A program made the translations under genes and the position numbers. 64,000 nucleotides of DNA from Acanthosoma haemorrhoidale (Eukaryota; Arthropoda; Insecta; Hemiptera; Acanthosomatidae), in contig OV884012.1 of assembly GCA_930367205.1 (NCBI GenBank), positions 150,675,405-150,739,404 of the forward strand, given 5' to 3'. Position 1 is the stretch's first letter; the number at the start of each line of letters is the position of its first letter. The notes below the pieces were generated by a model. The model was not told the DNA's origin, ran no database searches, and saw only the letters and a program-made list of their open reading frames with translations. Below, one piece after another: positions 57,146 to 64,000 of the stretch.

Positions 57146-58496
57146 AATAAAAACCTGTGAGCCCGGGATAGCGGAGCTATCTGGCAGGTTTGTACTCACC
57201 TGGTCCGAACTCAATCACATATGTCTTTTTGGGAATGTTGAAAACTCATAAATAACCCCTTCCTGTCATAGCTTGGAGCACGTAAGGATTTTAAAGTGAT
57301 ATAAATAAACAAAACAAGTTTGTTAGCTATTTATTAGTCTTGGAAGAAAAGTTTGTACGGCCTTTTATTTTATTTTTTTCTGGGTAGGTAAATGTTTTTT
57401 ATGACCCGAATTCTTAATCAGATTTATACAAAGAAAAATTTATAAAAAACCTATGAAAAAGTTTGACACATTTGAGTTTGTCAAAAACAACCAGACGGTG
57501 AATATTCTAGAGTAAAGAATTGAAAAGCTTTTATAATGTCATTTCTGAGAGTCGTGTTGCCAGTGATGGTCTTCTTGACTTTCTGTAACAAAAAACTGAC
57601 GGACCATGTGCAGACGAACATCAGGATTATCAATTTAGTATTGTACAAGGGAGAACATTATAATTGTTTATTACTCTCTGATCGGAAGTGGAAGTAGTTT
57701 TTTGGCTAGCAATAAAATCTTCTTAGTGATTTAACCGTCAATAAATATAAACAAATAGTGTATTAAATGTACGGAAATAATTCTGAACCCATTCAAACAT
57801 TAAAATGACAATTACAAAGGGTCTGAGGAAAGCTGGACATAGAAACATACTGGACATAGACCCCCACAGGGTTCACCGACCTTTGTAGGCGGACTGGAAT
57901 TAAGCAGGTCTTCTCAGGAAGTGAAGTCTTGTTCCTGCTAGGCGAGTCAAATTGCTCCTTTTGTTCAAATACTATAGTACTATGAGATTATAAATTCCAG
58001 ACTTTTGTCTATACTTGGAGGTACTCATGATCTGAGTTAAGCTGATTTCGTCAGTAGATATCCCCAGCTAAGGAAAAATACAAATAAAAGCGTATTCGTT
58101 ATTCGATTTTATAGAAAGCAAAATCAATATATTTTCAACAATAATTACAATAGATATAATATAATTAATAAAAAATAGATATATAAAAATAGATTATAAT
58201 TTATGTTAAATATTTTTTCAAAAACTCAAGGCCAACGATACGTCAAGACTTTAAGTATTTAGTGAATGGTTTGTAAAAGAAAAACCTTATTATGTTTTAG
58301 ATATGAGTTTTTCATCTTGTATTTTTTTTTAATAGTTTTGCCCTTCACCGATATTATAACAAATATTACCCGCCTGACGTAGATATTTATAGAATGTCCA
58401 AACGTACCCTTAAATTCATATGTAAACTTTACCATTTTTTTTTTTTTTGGACAACCTGAGTAACCTGTAAGTCCACTGTGGTTTAGAATATTCTAA

Positions 58497-59020
58497 CTAC
58501 TATCCCATAAATGCAGGAGTTCCACAGGGCAGTGTCCTGGGTCCCATCCTCTATAACCTATACACCACTGATGTCCCCTCTACCCCCAATACCTTCTTGG
58601 TCACATTTGCAGATAACACTGCAGTCTTGTCATCCCACCCCGTTATAGCATCCCATGAAAACACCTTGATGAGAGTTTTGGTGCAACCAACGGCGGATCA
58701 AAGTTAATGAAGCAAAATGTTCCCACATTACCTTCACCATTCACACCATTCACATTAACACATCACCCTCAGCCGCAAGTCCTGTCAACTAGTTTTTTTA
58801 AATTTCATTCCTCTTTCTGTACCCGAGACAGTACGGTGCTTCCATCTCGACGAACTCACTACCTCGGTAGACTCTCACTACCTTCCTGATTCCACCCGCC
58901 TCCTTTAGGCATTCCACACCCTATATCCTTCTCATAAATCCTTCAAATGGGGGACTCCCCTTAGTGAAAGGCACTCATTAGCCCAAAATAATTTTCCCAC
59001 ATCCTATTTTATAAGTTTGA
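58497..59020 (+). pseudogene. Reverse transcriptase core fragment (Jockey-like)
   Basis: Encodes NAGVPQGSVLGPILYNLYTT, DVPSTPNTFLVTFADNTAV and LSSHPVIASHENTL. This holds the GVPQGSVLGP and FADD (here FADN) catalytic motifs of a non-LTR reverse transcriptase. The second catalytic Asp is replaced by Asn. Several frameshifts follow (later WRIKVNEAKCSHITFT-like segment). It probably belongs upstream of the family 1 C-terminus. Confidence 0.78.
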
Positions 59021-59056
59021 GAGCTGAGGAAAAAAAAAAAAAAAAAAAAAAAAGAC
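59021..59056. repeat. Poly(A) tract between element fragments
   Basis: An A run of about 24 bases separates the RT core fragment from the next family 1 fragment; it may be the tail of the former. Confidence 0.8.
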
Positions 59057-59182
59057 AACTGTACATACTACTTCAAAGGACATCCCATACGGAATAGAGC
59101 TATGGGGGACAGCAAAAAAGTCGAACATCAAGCGTATCCAATCCTTTCAATCAAAAGTCCTGAGAACAATAGTAAATGCCCT
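59056..59182 (+). mobile_element. Family 1 fragment with internal deletion
   Basis: ACAACTGTACATACTACTTC and CAAAGGACATCC are joined directly to CATACGGAATAGAGCTATGG, skipping about 70 bases present in other copies, then run to CAATAGTAAATGCCCT. Both ends are truncated. Confidence 0.75.
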
Positions 59183-59189
59183 GAACAAC

Positions 59190-60955
59190 CTGAGCCGATT
59201 CCCAAGAAATACATCTATTTATATCTAAATTCGTGGCTAATTTTGAACTCATTGTTCTATTAAATTCCCTTCAAAACTTTTTTACTAGGAACCTGAATTC
59301 ATTTCTTATAAGCGAAAATGCATTTCACCTAAAAGTCAAACTGGTTCACTTTACAGGCAGGTCTGATTATGCATTACGTGGGATATCCAAGTGGGATCAG
59401 AACGAGTCCAGGAGACAGAATATCTAAATTGAATACAAAGCTACGACGATGAAGGACATAGACCACAGAAAACACTCGCTATCTGCAAGGAGATCCTGAA
59501 TCCACTAGCGGTGCACGTGACCGAGGTTGACCGTTGCATCTGCGTCGCAGCTTGGACCAACTATATAACAGCTTTATATTGCTTTTGGTTAATAGGACAA
59601 GACCATATCGGTCTATTGTATATAGTAAATTTATATCTTCTTTATTTCTCCTACACTACCTATACTGTAATGAATTCTGAGGCCCATTTGACAGAAACAA
59701 AATTTGAATAAATCTGAACCAGTATGGCTCAATGAAAATTGAAAACTGTCGCAAAAACAGTTTAAAATGCATAGTGTTGGTTGGAACTTTGTAGTTGGTA
59801 AACAGCAGGACCTGAATCAATGCCTATCAGTCGATGTCAATGCAAATTATTCCTTGTACATTACATGATCAGTCATCCGGCATGTTAATTTTCTGCCATC
59901 CGGCCAAATTTAATTTTCACGAATGATCAAGAGACTAAAGTTAACTTTTTCTAAGAGTACAATAAAAAAAAAAAAACCCAGAGGAAACGATAAAAATAAT
60001 GATTTCTCAATCTCAAAAATATGGAGTAGTCCGGAGACTTATAAACTTAAAATGAAAAGGCACGTGAAGATTAAGGACCGTTTGAAATGGAATCTCTGAA
60101 AAGTAATTTCGTGCCGACAAAACAAAAGAGGTTGTTCCCGTTGTAATGAAGTAGATTCATTCCTTTTTTTATTTTCCAGGATCCTTTGTTGACAGACCTT
60201 TATTGTTAATTTAATTAACTCTGTGCAGAAGTTTGTAAGTTTTCCTCCTCGACCCATTTGTTCTAAGGCAATCACTTGCCTAATGCATTTCTCTACCCTA
60301 AGGAGTATAAATTATCAAGGATCTAGTTTGAGTCTACGTAATAATAATATGAAATCTGAAGCAAAATTTTCATTTTGTTTAACGAGATTCATATGGATTT
60401 TTTCTTAGGAAAATTAGTAATTTCCAGAACTAGCAGTCACACTGGATTTTGTGTAAGCCCTTTTTACTTGAAGCAGCTAAGAGCTTCAAAATCCAGTCAT
60501 TTCAAATTTGCGGAGTTTCAAGCGATGCATAAATACAAATTCTTTCTATGAGGTCTTTCGCCGTCTGCACCAACTTCTTCCAGCCAAGCTGAGACGATGC
60601 ACTGCTCCTGGCAGTTCCGTCGCCTTAGTTCCTCGTCTCTAGGCATGTCCATTAATCCGTAATTTGGCAGGTCCCTTAATGTTACATCGACACCGTTATT
60701 TCTTATTAGAACAATCCCTTCAAATTCAAAGGGTACTGTCATCAACCCTAACTATTTGGTTCTTGCGAACCTTTGCACCCGTGCAATAGAACCTTTCCAT
60801 GACCTTATAGAGCCTTGCCTTTAAGCCTAGGGGCCGATACTTTGCCCTCAACAGGCCATTCAGTGCAGGCTGTCTAGGCAACATACAGGTCACTTATCAA
60901 GGTCACCATTGTGCCAAGACACTTAAAGGAGTGTGCCTTTTCTTATACCTCCGCT
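59190..60955. other. Intergenic, nothing firmly recognised
   Basis: Contains a minus-strand 75-codon frame (60518-60745) with balanced composition (IRNNGVDVTLRDLPNYGLMD, RRRNCQEQCIVSAWLEEVG) but no recognisable family. It may be a decayed element end. The rest is AT-rich. Confidence 0.35.
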
Positions 60956-60959
60956 TCTA

Positions 60960-61635
60960 CTTACAGGGCCGTACCCAAAAGAAACCGAACTATTTTTGTA
61001 CAAAGTTTAATCTCTTTCGAATTAATCTCCGTTGGAATCAATACACTTGTCTAATCTTTTATTCCACTGTTCAAAACATGTTTAAAATTCCTCTTTTGTA
61101 TAGCCAGACAGTGCCCCCGTCTTTTTTGTCTTTACTCCTTCCTTCCATACCCCTTTTCATGCGGAGGAATAAAAAGAAGTCCCAGGGAGCTAGATCGGGT
61201 GAATAGGGAGGATGGGAGGACAGTGGTCATACCATTTTTCGTCAAAAATCGGCGCATAGAGAGGTCTTTCTGTCTAAGCGGGAGGGTTGCACTAGCCACC
61301 CTGCTCATCCCCAAATATTCATTTAAAATTCGCTGTAATGAACTCCAAGTCTCCACAACTTCTTAGATTGCCCGTCGTCGATCTTCCGGGACAATTTCGG
61401 GAACTTTTTTGACATTCTCGTTAGTTCAGGCCGTCAAAGGACGTCCAGAGCGAGAGGTTGATCATTAATTTACAATTCCACAATTTTAAAACGGGAAAAC
61501 TACTCAAACCCTTGAGTTTTTCCCCATACCATCATCCTTTTAGGCCACTTTTAATATTTCCAGAGTTTCTGTTAGTTTTTCAGCCATCAAAAAAACCATG
61601 AGTGCGCCAAACAATTGTCAGAAATAAATTAATAC
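60960..61635 (-). pseudogene. Mariner transposon relic, internally deleted
   Basis: Minus strand, with frame breaks: MAEKLTETLEILKVA, FEWFSRFK, VPEIVPEDRRRAI, VVETWSSLQRILNEYLGMSR (a mariner double helix-turn-helix region), then directly HPPYSPDLAPWDFFLFLRMK and a C-terminal tail NSKEIKLCTKIVRFLLGT. The central catalytic region with the first two Asp is deleted. The third catalytic residue context (YSPDLAPWDF) is present. Confidence 0.8.
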
Positions 61636-61934
61636 AAGCACAACGGAACCTTCTCCAGTGACGGCACTTGGCATACTGACTGGTGAAAAGTTACTTTACG
61701 AGGCCCTACCGACGGAAGCTGGTACTACAAAAATATCGCCATATAATACAACATCAGTTCAGTTTCTCATGGGTACACCCTCGCGCTTTCAAAGTTTTTT
61801 TGAAGTAACAGTTAAAGACAGCAGATTTGTGAGAAAGGAGGGAAATTCAATTCGGAAGGTTGGGATCTAGTAATGCGGGATTTGAGTGCGAAGGTAAGAG
61901 TGTTTTTTAATCATGGTAGTATTGAAGAGGAGGG

Positions 61935-62065
61935 ACCCAAAGAGGTATTGGCGACGGGCCGAAGTGTACGCCCATGCTAACTTTGGATTCCATGTGCAGT
62001 GAAATTCGACGGTTTCTGGGGATCCCGAGTATAAATCTAAGTAAACAATTCATCAACAGCTTCAA
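61935..62065 (+). repeat. Dispersed repeat family X, copy 2
   Basis: Same ordered blocks as 5650-5795: GTATTGGCGACGGG, GTGCAGTGAAATTCGACGG, TTTCTGGGGATCC, and TATAAATCTAAGTAAACAAT. Confidence 0.5.
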
Positions 62066-62210
62066 CCAAGCATCTAAATCCTCAGAGACCACCGTATACC
62101 ACAAAACCGTTGTCAAAATTGGGGAAGGAAAGATTTCCTGGCGCGTATGTAATGTGAGGAGAAGATCATAATCATCTTATTCATAATTATAAGTCAAAGA
62201 AAAATTATTG

Positions 62211-62275
62211 GCAAGGATGGGACTTGAACCTGGGACCTTCTCAATATGAATTATTTTCGGCCAAACTCTCACAAA
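62211..62275 (-). repeat. tRNA-like sequence, probable SINE head or pseudogene
   Basis: The minus strand has a good B box (GGTTCAAGTCC) in AGGTCCCAGGTTCAAGTCCC and a degraded A box-like TTGGCCGAAAATAATTC upstream. An acceptor stem is not convincing, so a functional tRNA is unlikely. Confidence 0.4.
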
Positions 62276-62468
62276 GGCAGTTTGTATCGGAGTACACCGG
62301 ACGGTGGCCATATATAAAGAAAGAAATATTTTTTTTTTATTGCGTTATTGTAAATTTTTCGTCTCTTTTAAAATTTCAGATCGAGTAGATGGTTTGTACC
62401 GTCGCAATTGTAGAACAGACAGAATAAAGGCGTTGTGTCGTTATCTTTTTGAAAGTAGAATCTCTCTG

Positions 62469-62860
62469 TTACAATAATGTTCTTCTCACTATCAGTAGAC
62501 GGAGATGGAAATAAATTTGTAGCGAATTACTCCATAGCTTCACATTAAACGAAACAAAGCATTCATAAATTACAATGTTTTGGAGAGACTTTTTAACTTT
62601 TTGCATTCTACTCTTAGCAGCTTTAAGTCTTAAATGTTCAAAAATGACTAAATTATAAATAAAATAAAAATGAAAAATAACAAAACAGCAAATAAAGCTG
62701 CCAAAAATAGTCGATAACGATGGTCCTTGATTCATAACTATCAAGGACTCCCTCAAGAGAGAGTAAATAGGCACAACAATAAGTGTTAGTAGCAATATAA
62801 GTAGATATAATATGGTTAGCTTAAATCTAAAATAACTCCTCTCATATTTAGGAAATCAAC
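62469..62860 (-). other. Hydrophobic open frame, possibly receptor-like
   Basis: A minus-strand frame is open from about 62855 to a stop at 62469. It shows two hydrophobic segments (LTILYLLILLLTLIVVPIYS and TIFGSFICCFVIFHFYFIYN), a polar basic loop (EHLRLKAAKSRMQKVKKSL) and a further segment (VIYECFVSFNVKLW). The pattern is reminiscent of insect chemoreceptors, but AT-rich noncoding DNA also produces hydrophobic frames. No start or splice sites are established. Confidence 0.25.
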
Positions 62861-62869
62861 ATTAAAATA

Positions 62870-64000
62870 TGAATAATTCGTTGTTTTGTTGTATACTTTC
62901 AACGCATTACCGATCCGTCTTGCGGGTCTAAGAATACTCATATTTCATACTCTCTGAAGAATTCCGGCAGTGAGATCCATTATACATCGACAATTGCTGG
63001 AGTTTTGATCAGGTAACGAGCTCAGTAAAGTACAATACAAATAATGGACACCAAATTGATATAATAGCAAACGAAAATGACGTTTTAAAGTATTGTTTTA
63101 TAACAATACTTATTACTTTGTTTACTCTGACTTTTTTAAAGTAGCTCTCATAAGTACGTCATAGGCTTTATTGCACTATAATTAATGTAGCCACCTCGTT
63201 ACATTCGTTTGCACAAAAGCTAGCTAATTACTAATTCGAAGCTCAAATACTTAGCAGTAAAAATTCTTACTTACTTACTGTATTCATAAACTTGTTTTCA
63301 GATAAAAAAAAACAACGTACGTTTGACAATACTTATTTATTTTAGGGAAACATGATTGATTGTATGTTATATGTTTACGTTCTGAGGGGAGAAACGATTT
63401 TCAAAAACTTAGCCACCGAATTAGGTATTGACACTTCCCTTATTCACGGAATATGTTGATAGATTGGACATGTTGAATTATGTTATATTGAACTCCATTT
63501 TCGTTTATTATCCTATTTCAATAAATATGTTTGGCGTTATAGATCGTGATTTCGAAAAAGCGTTGTTTGCTTCAAATTCACTGTATTGAGGTGACTTTTA
63601 TGTTTAACATTCAATCTTAACCATGTAACTAAATTGAACCTCCTTGGATGAATTGACTTCTACTATATAAAAATAGAAAAAACAAAGGCTTACCTTAATA
63701 AGGAAACGTTGGCCTTTATGTTTTATTTATATATATACGTTTAGATTTTAGATATATTTATATAAATTTATAATCATTCAAACATTTAATGATCTTATTA
63801 AACAATTTTTGGGATATTTATTTATAGATTTAATATTTGGTACAATTTTTTGTTTTTGTAGCATGAAGATAGCAACAAAGAGTTGTGAAAATCCTTTTAA
63901 AAAATTTATATTGTTTGGAAGCTGTAATGTTTCATTTCTACAAAAATCTAAATTAATTATCTGTTACACGGTTTCAACGTGTTTAATTGTTTAATGTTAA
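62870..64000. other. AT-rich flank, nothing recognised
   Basis: No repeat family, tRNA or coding exon identified. The small frame at 63809-63994 is AT-rich and without resemblance. Confidence 0.5.

Overview
This window is AT-rich animal nuclear DNA, almost certainly from an insect or another arthropod. It has spliced genes with GT-AG introns (plus one probable GC-AG intron) and long introns. It carries many decayed transposons: Jockey-like non-LTR elements, Tc1/mariner and Tigger/pogo relics, and solo LTRs. There are no bacterial operons, rRNA genes or CRISPR arrays. The host species cannot be named from the sequence.

I can support two genes by splice-site phase. (1) On the minus strand, positions 16000 down to 628, seven coding exons encode the C-terminal ~1,180 residues of a mucin-like type I membrane protein. 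It has a Pro/Thr-rich ectodomain with six LLPPGF-type repeats, a SEA domain with a G|SVLV autoproteolysis motif, one transmembrane helix and a Tyr-rich cytoplasmic tail. Its 5' exons, including any signal peptide, were not found. (2) On the plus strand, positions 29272 to 37343, three exons encode a complete 122-residue protein that I do not recognise. It is acidic or coiled-coil-like at the N-terminus and ends in a Lys/Cys-rich tail.

The rest is introns and intergenic DNA shaped by transposons. There are three well-bounded solo LTRs of one family (8128-8974, 18662-19540, 22093-22754) and a fourth, damaged copy (about 47200-47815). The 22093-22754 LTR sits inside a Tigger-like DNA transposon (21206-22856). 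A Jockey-like non-LTR family ('family 1') has at least nine fragments, two of them nested in other elements with target-site duplications. A second group of non-LTR 3' ends (17.5, 23.1-24.2, 33, 40.1, 45.7, 50.2 and 55.5 kb) shares short hairpins. A 322-bp MITE with ~83-bp inverted repeats lies at 36312-36633. Tc1, mariner and other DDE transposase relics lie at 30.7, 42.8 and 61 kb.

From 38 to 64 kb I find no confident host gene, only transposon debris, candidate conserved noncoding blocks and two unexplained open frames (about 41860-42112 and 62469-62860). I see no sign of a dedicated novel multi-gene system. The most interesting points are the SEA mucin architecture, the shared hairpins of the non-LTR tails, and the datable nested insertions.
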